From Symbiodinium sp. CCMP2592 (Eukaryota > Sar > Dinophyceae > Suessiales > Symbiodiniaceae), in assembly GCA_905221615.1 (NCBI GenBank), contig CAJNDT010005876.1, positions 1-64,000 on the forward strand: a stretch of DNA of 64,000 nt, given 5' to 3'. Shown piece by piece: positions 26,647 through 37,619 of this stretch (within the stretch, counting starts at the first letter, position 1; each line of letters opens with the position of its first letter). The translations under genes were made by a program, and so were the position numbers. The notes under the pieces are model-generated. The model saw only the letters and a list, made by a program, of their open reading frames with translations, did no database searches and had not been told where the DNA came from.

Positions 26647-27238
26647 GGTGGGTAATGCGTGGCCGCGGCATTTCACAGTCAAAGGCTACGTTCAAAAGCA
26701 CACTGTAGACTTGCCATATCTTGTCAGAGAGGCTAATTTACCAACGAGAACTGGAGTCCATCTTCAGTGCCGTAATGGATGCTTCTGTCTTCATGCATGC
26801 TTCTGTCGCTACATAGAAACCGCGAGATCCTTGCGAGCCTTCGGGATCCTAGGCTACCATCCTGGATGGTTGGATTACCAAGCCACGGTTTAAGTGCGTA
26901 GGCTGCGAGCACCCTATTTATTGGATTTCTTTAGGCTTACGAACTAAGAAGCTGGGTGCCAGAGATCTCCCTGCCCAAGTGGCTGAAGAGGAGAGTTTTG
27001 GGTTCCTGCAGAAGTGTCTTTGTCAAGAGTGATCAGATGCATTCTAACATGAGCTCAACTTCAGATTTTGCTGTGCATCAGATTGATCAGCATTGCTTCG
27101 TTTGTGCACGGCCATTCTGGCTCAGTTCTTGTTTGTGCTGTTTTGCCGGAAATACTGTGCTGGCATTGCACATGCAGAAACCTGTCTTTGAGCATGAAAG
27201 AGCCGTTGTGCAAAATGATGCATGTTCGCTTATGTGCC

Positions 27239-30200
27239 ATGGAAGCTTGTCGTCGAGCATGCGCCGCCCGGGGGGCTTCCACAGGTGCTGCTGCAGGTAT
27301 CACCGGAGGACGGCTTGTGGTTGAAAGCCTTGTGGCTGCCGATGTCCGCAAAGTCTTCGGCATTCCAGCCACGCACCTGGCTTCCATCTATCGCGTGCTG
27401 GAGGATCGGAAAGACATCCAGCACGTAACTATGCGACACGAGCAAGCTTGCGGCTTTGCTGCAGACGGCCATGCCCGGGCAACAGGAGATCTGGCGGTGG
27501 CTATGGCGACGACGGGTGTGGGGTTCACCAATGTGGTCACTCCGATGGCCGTTGCCCTGGCGGACTCCGTTCCCATGCTCGTTATAACTACAGAGGTGCC
27601 TCGGTTTTGGGCTGAGCGGCCTGGACGCCAGTTTAGCCATTTCGTTCCACATGTCAGCAAGATTGCTGCGTCGGTTGCAAAAGAGTGCTTTGAAGTTGGG
27701 AGCGTGGATGAAATCGGCACGACCGTCTCCTCGGCAGCGTCATTGGCGAGATCTGGCCGTCCTGGTCCCGTCCACATCAACATCCCAGTTGATATTCTGA
27801 ACGCAGTCAGTGCAGGGAAAGACACTTGGGCTACAAGGAAGGAGGCCACATCGGAAGCGTCCTTGGACCAGATGGCGAAGGCCACATTGAAGAGCTTCGC
27901 CAGCGACCTTGCTTTGTGTGAGCGACCGCTTATCCTTGCTGGCGGTGGCTCAGTCCACGCATCTTCTCAGCTTCTTGAGTTTGCCATGGCTTTGGGTGCC
28001 CCAGTCATAACAACGGTCGCAGGTAAGGGATGCATTGATGAGCGCCATGGTTTAGCAGTGGGTGCTCGACTGCACCTGCCCGCAGCAAGAGACTATTTGT
28101 TAGATCATGCGGATGGCTTGATCTTCCTTGGCACTCAGATCTCGCCGACCGACTTCTGGCATTACACATACTCTGCTGATGCTGGGCTCTTGTTAAGGGA
28201 TGTAGTTTAAGGTGCCATAAATAAAGAAACCATATTGTTTACTATAGATCCCCGTTATGGTACCTTAAATTAAGTTCCATAGCAAGAACCCCCAAACGCT
28301 AAACCCTAAAGCCCTAAACCCTTAACCCCAAAACCCTTAAACCCTACACCCCAAAACCCTAAACTCCAAACCCCAAAACCCCAAAACCCTAAATCCGTAA
28401 AGCAAAAAAGCCTAAAACCCCAAACCCAGGATGTGCCCCTGAACCCTAAACCCCAAAACCCTAAAACCCCAAACCCCAAACTGCAAAATCCTAAACCTTG
28501 AAACCCATACCAGGCTCTACCTACTAGGTATTCCGACTGTAGCAAGGAGGAAAAGGGCCCTCAAAAAAAAAAGAAGCCCAGGATGTGCCCCTATAAATCC
28601 CCCAAAACAAGAAAACCTAAAACCCCAAACCCAGGACTTAAAAAAAAACCCAGGATGTGCCTCTGGGGCTCGAGCGTTTCGGCTCTAAAGCTTTGCACGT
28701 GGATCTGGACCAGGCAAGTCTGGATCAGGGCGGAGTTGGTGCTGCTGGCAGAGTCTCGATCTTTTGGGAACTAGGGGTTTAGGGTTTAGGTTTAGGCTTT
28801 AGGGATACTTTGGGAACTTTTGGGAAATAGGGGTTTAGGGTTTAGGGGTTTAGGGAGGCTTTGGGAAGCTCTTCAATTTCTTTGACGGTTCCTACAGAGG
28901 TATCTGTTCATAAGTACTGTTAAGGGCCCCAAAACTACAGCCTAGGAGTCGTGAAAGCCGATGTGGCCGCTGCCTGCAAGTTCTTGGAAGGGCAGCTGGA
29001 ACGTCAGAGAGAAAGCTGGAATGGACAGCCAAAGGAAGCAGCTGCCCAAGCCAAGCAGCTTAGCGACGACAGCAGAGCCATGACAAAGGCCTTGTCGAAA
29101 TCCACGACTTCTAGACTCTAGACTACGCCCCTAAACATCCCAAAACCCTCAACAACACCCTAACCCCGAAATCCCTCAACCCTAAACCCCTAAATCCCCC
29201 GAAAAGCCCTTTACTCCAAACCCCACAAAAGCCCTTTCGCAGGCTTTGTCCTTAGACTTCGTCCCAGGGACCCCAATGAGCCCCGGGCAGCTGATGTGTC
29301 GCACCCTGGAGCATCTCCGCTCCGACCTGCCTCTCAAGGTCCTTGTCATGAAGGGAGTTTTCGAAAATTATCGGGTGCCTTAGGGTTCCTTTAAAGGGTT
29401 ACTGTAAGGGTACTATAAGGGTTCCTTTACAAAGCTCTCTAAGGGTTTGGAGTTTCCGAAAAATCAGGGGTAGCTTGTTTTGGGGTCCTGATAATAAGGA
29501 TCCTAGTACTCAGCGTGCCATATTGGGCTCCCCTATCTTCGGAAACCCCCTGAGGAGAAAAATCTACAAAACTTAGAAAAACAGTAGCAACAACAGCAAT
29601 AGTAATTGCCGTGGTATTAGCACTACTCCAATTATGAAAGGCCCTTATATTCCAGCACCCAACTATAGATCCCTTATCGACCTCCTTTTCAAGAACACTC
29701 AGGTGCCTCTCTTCGCTGACATTTGCCGTCTTGGGTATGCAGCTCTGTCCCTCTATCCTGCCTATAGGCCTCGTTCTTTCCTCTACCCTGTTGGCACGAC
29801 CTGCTTGGGCTATGCACTTCCAGCGGCCATCGGCGGCGCCATAGCAGAACGGGGCTCGCCTGTGGCAGTGCTTGTCGGTGACGGTGGCTTGCAGTTCAAC
29901 ATTCAGGAACTGGCCGTGGCCGCCGAAGAGCGTTTGCCAATCTTGACAATCTTGTGGAATGATAGTGGCTACGGGGAGATACGCAGCGTTTCCGGGGAGT
30001 TTGGGACGAGTTGGGTTTCGCCCAACTTTGCGCAGATTTGTGCAGGCTACGGCATAACGCATGTTCTGGTAAATGATATCACATCTCTGGACGAGGCCTT
30101 CGAATCTTCGGCAGTTAAAGCGGTGCTGGAGGGAGCTGGAGGTCCTGTCATGCTGGAAGTGGCGTGCCCTCCGGAGGCCAAGGAAGCGAAAGTCGAAGGA

Positions 30201-31211
30201 CAGGTTTCTTCTCGCACGGTCGCGCCTAAATTCATTTTGGGAACCATGACGCTGGGTTGGGACAAGGCATCGTCTTTCGTGGACGAGGCTGTTGCGGCTG
30301 AAATGATCAAGCACTTTCTGGCAGAAGGACATCATGAGATTGACACTGCTCGCATGTATTCTGAAGGCCGCGCCGAGCAAATGCTTGCTGGTTGCGTTGC
30401 GCAGCTGCCTCATGATCTTCGACGCAAGGTGCTGTTGGCCACCAAGGCAAACCCAGCAGCTGAAGCTGGAGACTTTGCTATCATGGGTGGTTTTCAAGAT
30501 CCAATGCTATCGTCGCAGTTTACCCGCAGCCTGGATGCTCTCAGCACAGACAACGTGGATTTGTTTTACTTGCACTGGCCCGATAGCACAGCCTCCATGG
30601 AGGAGACCCTGCAGCAAGTACAGCGGGCCTACATGGAGGGGAAATTTACTCGCTTTGGTATTTCGAATTATTGGCCCTCGGAGGTAGCTCGAATCCATCA
30701 GCACATGAAGGACCGGAATTGGATACTGCCCACTGTTTACCAAGGCATGTACAATGCTCTGACGAGAAATGTCGAGAAGGAACTCTTCCCACTGCTGCGC
30801 GACTTGGGAATGAGCTTCTATGCGTTTAATCCCCTTGCAGGCGGCCTCCTTACAGGCAAGCATTCGCTGGAGAAGCCTGCTTCCAGTGGCAGATTCCACC
30901 AAAACGCCGACTATCAGAAGCGATACTGGAAGCAAGAGTATTTCGAGGCCATGAAAATGGTCACTTCGCAAACAGAGGCTGCTGGTATCCCCATGTCAGA
31001 GGCAGCACTTCGGTGGCTGGTTCACCATTCAATGCTGCGAGGTGAATGCGGTGATGGGCTGATAGTTGGCTGCTCTTCGTTAAGCCAACTGAAAGAAAAT
31101 CTTTCTGTCTGTGGATCCGAGCCTCTCCCTGTGAACGTCGCAAGAGCATGGGAAGATGCTTGGGAGTGTGTTAAGCCAGTCTGCCCGCCATTTTCTCCGC
31201 AGATGCGTTGA
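27239..31211 (+). CDS. ThDP-dependent enzyme fused to AKR7-type aldo-keto reductase
   Basis: Predicted exons are 27239 to about 28180-28201, about 28675-28738, 28925-29088, 29243-29356 and 29694-31211; phases match at the last three junctions (donors GT, GC and GT; acceptors AG). The product would be about 935 residues. The N-terminal part is a thiamine-diphosphate enzyme of the acetolactate synthase/oxoacid decarboxylase superfamily: the cofactor-activating Glu lies in MRHEQACGF, the central domain has LILAGGG and ALHVDLD, and the cofactor-binding site GDGGLQFN...WNDSGYGEIR lies at about 29876-29970. After residue about 610 comes a complete AKR7-like reductase (aflatoxin-aldehyde reductase type), with tetrad Asp and Tyr in IDTARMYSEG, Lys in LLATKAN, His in FYLHWPD, and GKFTRFGISNY, VYQGMYNA and FYAFNPLAGGLLTGK. 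The start is the ATG in gccatgg at 27239; an in-frame ATG lies upstream at 27068. Substrate unknown; a decarboxylase or carboligase making an aldehyde that the reductase then uses is an inference. The exon 1 donor is unresolved. Confidence 0.85.
28180..28291. mobile_element. family C inverted-repeat element at an exon end
   Basis: The left end gctgggctcttgttaaggga and right end ttaagttccatagcaagaac match the family C ends seen at 39.3, 46.4 and 49.8 kb. It begins exactly where the conserved reading frame of the ThDP domain stops, so it forms the start of the first intron of that gene. Confidence 0.65.
28292..28660. repeat. telomere-like CCCTAAA array inside intron 1
   Basis: Degenerate aaccctaaa/accccaaa units fill most of the first intron of the ThDP-AKR gene. 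The short sequence cccaggatgtgcc occurs three times (about 28425, 28577, 28649); the last is directly before exon 2. Confidence 0.85.
29446..29550. mobile_element. family E inverted-repeat element in intron 4
   Basis: The left end ttggagtttccgaaaaatca and right end tatcttcggaaaccccc are inverted copies. It lies within the 337-base intron 29357-29693. The intron itself also starts with a diverged family E left end (gggagttttcgaaaattatc from 29353). Confidence 0.7.
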
Positions 31212-32874
31212 GGGTCACGTGCCAAAGAGCCGACTTGATCCTATGTAGCTGCCAGCAAGATCCCGGTAGGGTTAGTCACTGGCTTGTCATGCGGTTTGGA
31301 ACTGCATGCATCGAAAGGGCTGCTGATTTGATTGGATCTTCTTTTCTTGCGCGTCTGTACCCTGCCCTGGGTTAACGGTTCGTGGGGACTTAGAATACAG
31401 GCAGCTTTGGGAGTGAGGAGGCAAGGAGGTGGCTGTAGTAGTAATCGAGACTACGCACGAACCTTGGAGTAGGGGGGTTTAGGGTTTAGAGATAGTTTAC
31501 AGATGCTTTGAGGCTCTGTTGGCCTCACACTTCCGGTAGCTCCACGAGCTATTCGTGCATCGTGCGATGGTCGCCCGCTACTTCGGAAATGCTACGCATG
31601 GCACTGCAAAGACACGTGCACACGAAGTCGGACGCAGGCTGCTGCCCCCATGATGGTTCACAAGTCAGTCCCGAGCAGTTAAATCGTCGTTATGAATGCA
31701 GAGAACGGCAACATGCAGTGGTAATGTGAACACTATTGAGTTACAAAGAGAACACTTGCAAAATCATTGATGCGACACGAGCAGGCTGGTTTTCCAATTG
31801 TATTACTACTGCTACCGCTACCGCTACTTCGTATTAGTCGTAGTAATGGTAGTAGTAGTAGTAGTAGTAGCAGTAGTAGTCGTCGTAGTAGTACCACCAC
31901 CTACAGCGCAACACGGCAACTGATGCCATGGCTCGGTGTAGGCAGGTCTTCACTCCGCCCCTTCTGTGCCTTTGCCTGGTACATTCTGCTTTCGGCGCAG
32001 CATCGAGGCAGATTGTGACGAAACGCACCTCAACGGGTGTTGTCGAGCAAGATGTGTGGTTTTCCCACTGTACGGTGATCGCGGCTGTTAGCACAAGCTT
32101 GCGCTTTGCCGATGCACGTACCGCTCGGCGTTGGGTTCTGTGACGCATCTGTCAGCAGGATCTGGGTCTCAAAAGGCGTGATCCAGATCTCCGTTCGGGT
32201 TTGGCTAGTCGGAGGAGGAGTGTCAGGGTCGGAACCGCCACCAAACAAGTCCCAAGCTCTCAACTCCTTTGTCCAAGAATCCCCGCCTTCATATTGCTGC
32301 CTCCTTCAAGGGAAATCATGCCACAATAGCCACTCCCTGTGCTGTACTTTATTATGTTGCTTTGTCTTAGATACAAGGACATGGAGATGTTTGAACACGC
32401 AGCATGCTGTGTGTTCTGCTGTGAACCGTGCCAAGCCCAATCGGGGCCCTGGAAATCCAAAAATGCGCCCTCACCACGGTGCCGTTGTTTTGTGCAGCTC
32501 GTGCATTTGGCCTGGCATGGTCGGTGCAAACGCGCCACAGTGCCATGCGAAGTTTTGGGTGGACTTCGCGGGGTGCCGCAAGAATTTTGCACTTAGAATG
32601 GTTCTGCAATTAGGGGTCTACTAGACTACGCCGAAACCTTAAGCCCTAAGGTTTCGAGAAGTGGTTTATTGGTTTCAGAGTTTACCTTCTGGGCAGTGAG
32701 GGGAGCTTAATCATTGCGTTCCATTGGCTAATCCCAATTACTCACCGTTACCATGCTGTTTGTGGAATGATTGCAATGGCAGGGACGAAGGCAGTTGCTT
32801 GGCTCCAGCAGCCGCGCTCCAAGAGCTTGTGGATCTCAGAAAGTACAGGACTGACTGTCCTCAATGGTTTCATG
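31212..32874. other. downstream of ThDP-AKR gene; no recognisable gene
   Basis: A (GTA)n microsatellite lies at about 31800-31890. Overlapping open frames at 32106-32624 on both strands look like shadows. A plus-strand segment at about 32785-32870 (AAALQELVDLRKYRTDCPQW) is protein-like and ends at the family I element, so it may be an exon. Confidence 0.35.
31800..31890. repeat. (GTA)n/(GCTACC)n microsatellite
   Basis: Triplet repeat similar in type to those at 3.0, 5.6 and 44.1 kb. Confidence 0.9.
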
Positions 32875-32977
32875 TGGGTGGTTGTCAAAATTATGGTCCC
32901 TTTTCGGGTACCCTAAATATTGGGTGCGGTGTTACAATTAGGATCCAAAAAGGGACCCTAATATTGACAACCACCCA
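32875..32977. mobile_element. family I inverted-repeat element
   Basis: The ends tgggtggttgtcaaaattat and attgacaaccaccca are inverted copies. A second copy lies at 40889-40993. A GT lies near the left end; this copy lacks an AG at the right end. Confidence 0.75.
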
Positions 32978-33140
32978 TGTGTTTGCGATTTATGGTTTGG
33001 GGTCCGCGGCTGTTGGGCATGAGATTCGGATTTTCGGTTTTTGTTGACTTGTAATTATTTCCAGATTCGAAAGGCTGCCGGATCTACCATCGAGGAATGT
33101 CATCAGCAGTTTTGGGGTTTCGGAGCCTTCGGCCGTCGTC

Positions 33141-33425
33141 CCTAAACCCTAAACCCTAAACCTTAGACCCTAAACCCTAAACCCTGAACCCTCAACCCTA
33201 AACCCTAAACCCTCACATTGCGGGTTGGTGCATCTTGCATTCGACTCGCCGCAGCTTTGTCCGGAATTCTCAACCTTAGGATTCGGGGTTCAAGCAGAGA
33301 TAGGGTTTAGGGTTTAGGGCTTAGGGTCTAGGGTTCAGGGCTTAGGGTTTAGGGTTTAGGGTTTAGGGCTTAGGGCTTAGGGATTAGGGATTAGGGTTTA
33401 GGGCTTAGGTTTTACGGTTTAGGGA
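33141..33425. repeat. inverted telomere-like repeat blocks
   Basis: CCCTAAA units (33141-33210) face TTTAGGG units (33300-33425) across about 90 bases, a large imperfect palindrome. Confidence 0.9.
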
Positions 33426-33500
33426 GATTGAAGGCATGAGGGCCGGGAAGCAGGAATTTCTCAAGTTTGTTCAACCCGCTGCCGGGGTGTTCTTTTTCAG

Positions 33501-33784
33501 GAATTCGCAAGCCGTGCTTCGAGACATCGCCAAGGTCTCCCAGGCGGGAGTCCACAATCACCTACTTGGAGGTTGATGGGTAGCTATAAGTGGGGTTATA
33601 AGTCCCTTTTTAGGGGTTAGAATTATAATATAGTTACCCACCGATAACTCCACTTACTTGTATAACTATACCCATGAACCTCTAAGCAGACCTCATGTGT
33701 CGGTCTTGGAGCCTTTTCCGCTCTCTCTACCGATCCTGCCGCCACGGCAGAGTCACTTGCCAGCGTCTTCTGGGCTCGGCTTAG
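33501..33784 (+). CDS. unrecognised exon pair around a family A element
   Basis: After a good acceptor (ttctttttcag at 33490-33500) the plus strand reads NSQAVLRDIAKVSQAGVHNH to 33571. Removing 33572-33686 (gttgatggg...ctctaag, 115 bases) joins in phase 1 to a frame with DLMCRSWSLFRSLYRSCRHG that stays open to TAG at 33782. The upstream exon is protein-like; the downstream one is Arg/Cys-rich and less certain. No family is recognised. Confidence 0.35.
33563..33687. mobile_element. family A inverted-repeat element
   Basis: The ends tacttggaggttgatgggta and acccatgaacctctaag are inverted copies. The interior has GTGGGGTTATAAG matched by CTCCACTTA. It carries the GT and AG used in the exon pair above. 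Confidence 0.75.
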
Positions 33785-34490
33785 GGTTAAGGGCTGAGGG
33801 TTTAGGGTTCCGGGATTCCCCGTTTTGCCATTCGTATCAAACTGGTTGCCATGTTCTGGGCGAGGCATTCTTTTGTCGACGCTGCGTCAGATGGATTCCC
33901 GAAACCCCGCATCTATTCGGCCATGCACAGTGTTAGTGGAGCGCGGGCAGACTTGAAACTGAACTCGAGTTCGTTTATCTCAGGCCCTCTGCTCTTTGTT
34001 TGCCCCAAGCAGTGGGCTCGGAAACCCTTCATTGCCCTGGCAATGCTTGCATTTGGCCTCCTTTACGCCTCTTCAGGCGACGCTGCAGCTGGAGAGGAAG
34101 ATGAAGCTGCATTATGGCGTCCAGGATCCATCCGATGAGGCACAGTGGCTTTTCGCCATACTCTTGTGCCTCTTGGTGGTGGTAAAGCATCCATGCCAAG
34201 CACTGGAGCCCGTGGACGTGCCTCCCAGTCTTTTGTAGTGGCGAGCGCAACCCTCGACTCTATGGACCATTCCCCCATCCCTACTACCCTAAACCCTAAA
34301 CCCTAAAACCCTACTACCCTAGACCCTAAACCCCATTCCTCCATTCCCTACTAATCAAAGGTAAGAACCCCAAACCCCGAAACCCCCAAACTCGGACCCC
34401 ATCGGGAGCCCCAGAGGAGCCCTGAAGCGAACCCTTAAAGGGACCTGAATCTTAGAGTTACCTTTATAGGAACCCTACTTGGAGGAACCC
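33785..34490. other. possible exon fragments, low confidence
   Basis: A plus-strand frame near 33840-33936 has a CHVLGEAFFCRRC motif, reminiscent of the Cys-rich FCRKCG-type tail seen in many dinoflagellate proteins. A hydrophobic frame (FIALAMLAFGLLYASS) lies at 34026-34075. Telomere-like units follow at 34285-34340. Confidence 0.25.
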
Positions 34491-34605
34491 TACTTGGAGG
34501 TTCATGGGTAGTTGTACGTGGGGTTTTAAGTCCCTTAATATGGGTGAAAAATTATAGTTACCCTAGTTATAACCCCACTTGTAACTACCCATGAACCTCC
34601 AAGTA
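34491..34605. mobile_element. family A inverted-repeat element
   Basis: The ends tacttggaggttcatgggta and ctacccatgaacctccaagt match as inverted copies. An extra tacttggagg lies just upstream at 34477, suggesting a partial end duplication. Confidence 0.8.
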
Positions 34606-34724
34606 AAGCAGCCCTTAAAGGGACTTGCCACGCTGCCTGGAGCTCCCAAGCCAGGTGCCGCTTTGCCAAGAGACGCCCTTGCCGCGCCCGGGAAATCTGC
34701 ACAGTATCAAAAGCCACAACTACT

Positions 34725-34866
34725 ACGTAGGACCGGGATTGGGTTTGGGAACTACGTGGGACCGGGCTTGGGTTTGGGAACTACGTGGGACCGGGCTTGG
34801 GTTCGGGAACTACGTAGGACCTGGCTTGGGTTTGGGAACTACGTAGGACCGGGCTTGGGTTTGGGA
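34725..34866. repeat. minisatellite of about 28-30 base units
   Basis: About five units of acgtgggaccgggcttgggt-like sequence. Open frames through it are Gly/Leu/Trp-rich artefacts. Confidence 0.9.
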
Positions 34867-35505
34867 ATGGTTGATGGTTTAGGATTGAGGAATCGGGGTT
34901 AATGGTTTAGGATGTAGGGTTGAGGGTTTCGACATGAACCATTTGTGAAATTTTCTAACTCGAGCTCCAAGCCGTAAAACCTTCAAGCCCAAAACACCAA
35001 AAACGTGGCTCAGATCCCTTATACATCTTATACCCTAAACCCTAAACCCTAAACCCTAAACCTAAATACTTATAATCTTAAAAAGAGCCAGGAGCGATCC
35101 GGGAAGCGCATCCCCGATTGTCTTTGCCGGCAGTGCAGTCCATCGTGGCTTCGGAGCAGCTTGGTTCATGTCTAGAGTCTAGAGTTTAGGGTTCAGGGTT
35201 TAGGGTTTAGGGTTTAGGGTTCAGGGTTCAGGGTTCAGGGTTTAGGGTTCAGGTTCTAGGGTTTAGGCTTGAGGGTTCTAAGGGTTGGAGTTCAGGGTTT
35301 GGCAGTTTAGCGTTTCGAGTTTTGGGCTTAGAGTTGATGTTTTGTATTGGAAGTCGGGTGAGGCCAGTGCCAAGGCTTAAGGCCTGGGACCCTGCCACTG
35401 ATTTGCACGGAGAGTCTGGTTTCTTACAACGGAGTTCCGTGATTTTTGACAGGGATTGTGGTGCCATTTGTAACCTAAACTTAGAAACCCTTAAAGCCTA
35501 GACCC
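34867..35505. other. telomere-like repeats, no gene seen
   Basis: CCCTAAA units at 35031-35062 and TTTAGGG/TTCAGGG units at 35183-35300. Nothing coding is supported. Confidence 0.5.
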
Positions 35506-35600
35506 TACCTGTAGCCGAAAAGACCTACCTTTTTGGGGTTCCTTATTGTGGTCTCTATATATAGTTCCTTAAAAAGGTAGGTCTTTTCGGCTACAGGTAA
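35506..35600. mobile_element. family F inverted-repeat element
   Basis: Near-perfect inverted ends of about 28 bases: tacctgtagccgaaaagacc and ggtcttttcggctacaggta. Inside the ends sit GTAGCC on the left and GGCTACAG on the right, a possible GT-AG intron. Confidence 0.85.
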
Positions 35601-35668
35601 GCCCTAAACCCTGTTCTGCGCCTTCCTGCTTCAGACCGCCAACCTTAAGCTTAAAACGTATACATACC

Positions 35669-35775
35669 CAGAGGGTCCATAGACACTGCCATCCCGAATT
35701 AGGTCCGAAAAGGCCCCTTCTTTTTTGGTCTTGGGGACCTAATTCCATAATTGTTATCTATATGGACCTTCTGGG
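35669..35775. mobile_element. family H inverted-repeat element
   Basis: Imperfect inverted ends (cagagggtccatag and tatatggaccttctg) around a variable core. One copy seen. Confidence 0.5.
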
Positions 35776-36287
35776 ATACCGTCGACCCGACCTCAGCTGC
35801 CGAGGTGGTACCACCCAGGATTGACTGCCAAAGGTGTGCCTTGGATTATTCTGGATGAGTTGTAAGCTGTCTTCGCAATGTCGGGTTTGAGTTCTGGAGC
35901 TTGTTGAATATCATAGTCATATAGGCACAACTGCTCCCCTGCCTCCCAGAAACCAGCTGCTTAGTGCAAGTGTCGATGTTGACTTTTGTTTTGGAGTTTC
36001 AGACCACGGGAAACCCTAGGAACCTAGTATAGAACCCTACATGAATGTGCCCTTAGTTTCATCATCAGGAAAGCCAGAACAAGGATATAATAAGGTACCC
36101 TTGTTGTGTTAGCTGCGTGTCCGAATTTCCAGTGGCAAGTTCTGGAGAATTGGGCTTCGGGGCTTGGGGTGCGTTTTTTCCAACCACGGCACGGTACTTG
36201 AAGTGACAAGCATCTAAACCTTAAACTCTAAACCCCTCAAGCCTAAACCCTCGACCCTAAAGGCTTAGACCCCAAGCCTTACTGGAG
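35776..36287. other. no recognisable gene
   Basis: Short open frames only. Telomere-like units at 36211-36275 directly precede the exon starting near 36288. Confidence 0.4.
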
Positions 36288-36554
36288 GCTCCGGACAGCC
36301 AGAAGCAGTGGCAAAGTAGATCGTCAAGCGTCGTCATTTCAAGCCCGAGATGCTAAGATCCGTCATGCTTTCTGCCAGGACCCCGCCGCCTCTAGGGACC
36401 ATGAACCCTACTTGAAGGGTCGGGGGACTTAGTAACTGGTTATTTTAGGGACTTATAAGTACCATAACCCCAGTTAGGGTCCCTTTCAGGGTACTTATAA
36501 GTTACTACCTACTTACTAAGTCCCCCGACCCTCCAAGTACACCCTCAACTGGGA
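36288..36554 (+). CDS. unrecognised gene: exon, family B intron, 17-base exon
   Basis: After ctggag the plus strand reads as a basic protein segment (FQARDAKIRHAFCQDPAASR) to 36418 in phase 1. A family B element follows; removing 36419-36537 (119 bases, gtcggggg...cctccaag) continues the frame for 17 bases (36538-36554). That piece ends gga immediately before a family E element whose GT at 36555 is in phase 0, as at the ThDP-AKR intron 4 donor. The next exon is not identified. Confidence 0.4.
36409..36539. mobile_element. family B inverted-repeat element
   Basis: The ends tacttgaagggtcgggggac and gtcccccgaccctccaagta are inverted copies. Interior pairs include acttataagtacc with gtacttataagt. 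Family B shares the outer TACTTGGAGG with family A. Confidence 0.85.
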
Positions 36555-36651
36555 GTTTCCGAAAATAGGGGAGCCTGATATAGTACCCTAAATAGTAGGA
36601 TCCCTATTATAAGGACCCCAAAATAAGGTACCCCTTGTTTTCGGAAACTCT
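36551..36651. mobile_element. family E inverted-repeat element
   Basis: The ends gggagtttccgaaaataggg and ccttgttttcggaaactc are inverted copies, with inner aggatccctattataaggac symmetry. Confidence 0.8.
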
Positions 36652-36802
36652 CAACTCCTCAATCTCCAAAGCCTAAACCCACCGAAAATCGACAATCGAA
36701 AGCCCGAACCTTGCTGCGCACGTAGAGCCCCCTAAACCCTAAACCCCTAAACTCCTAAACTCCTAACCCCGCAACCCCAACACAGAACTCCTAAACCCCA
36801 AA

Positions 36803-36893
36803 CTTACCTTTGGTTAGTAGGGAATGGAAGAATGGTAGTAATAGTAGGTATAATTGTACCCCAGTCCTCCATTCCCTACTAACCAAAGGTAAG
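36803..36893. mobile_element. family G inverted-repeat element
   Basis: The inverted ends cttacctttggttagtaggg and ccctactaaccaaaggtaag match perfectly over 20 bases. GTTAGTAGGG at the left and CCCTACTAACCAAAG at the right give GT and AG boundaries. A related copy lies at 48549-48640, and a half copy near 34330-34370. Confidence 0.85.
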
Positions 36894-37059
36894 TAAACCC
36901 CTACATAAACCCTGGTACCTTATAGATCCCTTTAAAGGAACTCTTCTAGAACCCTTATAGATCCCTTTACAGGAACTCTTCTACAACCCTTATAGATCCC
37001 TTTAGAGGAACTCTTCTACAACCCTTATAGATCCCTTTAGAGGAACCCTCTAAACCCCA

Positions 37060-37490
37060 AGCCTTGGAGGTGTACACCCTACACCCTAAGCCGAGAACCC
37101 TAAACCCTAAGACCTAAACCCCAAACCCCTAAGCCCAAAACCCGTAAACCCAAAACCCCTAAACCCCTAAACCCCTGAAACCCTAAATCCCTAAACCCTT
37201 ATAAACTCTAAACCCTCCAAACCCCAAGCCACAAGGTCTGGTGTGTCGACAGTTGCTCCTCGGCCTTTTGCACCCTCCCGGAGGGAGGGCCGAAGCCCGC
37301 TTTAAGGTTTAGGGCCTTTCAGGGTTCTTTTTAGGGTTTAAGGTTTAGGGTTCCTTTTAGGGGTTTAGGGTTTAAGGTTTAGGGCCTTTTAGGGTTCCTT
37401 TTAGGGTTTGGGGGTTAGGGTTCTTTTTAGGGGTTTAGGGTTTAAGGTTTAGGGTCTTTAGGGTTTAGGGTATTATCCCAATACCCTGTG
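37060..37490. repeat. telomere-like repeats in both orientations
   Basis: CCCTAAA units (37075-37215) are followed by GGGTTTAGGG/GGGTTCCTTTTAGG units (37300-37470). Upstream at about 36910-37050 a roughly 40-base unit (ccttatagatccctttagag) is repeated four times. Confidence 0.85.
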
Positions 37491-37619
37491 TTCATGGACT
37501 TTTATATAGGGGTGCTTTGGAGTTTCAACCGCACTGATTTACTTCGGCGCCCCATAACCCTAGTATTTAGGATTTTGGGTCTCTACTAGGGTCCTTTACA
37601 GCCTAAGCCACAAAACTCA

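Noticed and set aside
29439-30497. 352-codon minus-strand open frame
   Set aside because: It lies antisense to the strongly supported ThDP-AKR exon and has no family resemblance.
32106-32624. 172-codon plus-strand frame
   Set aside because: Several other frames are open over the same DNA, composition is Cys/Ser/Pro-rich like translated non-coding DNA, and no motif supports it.
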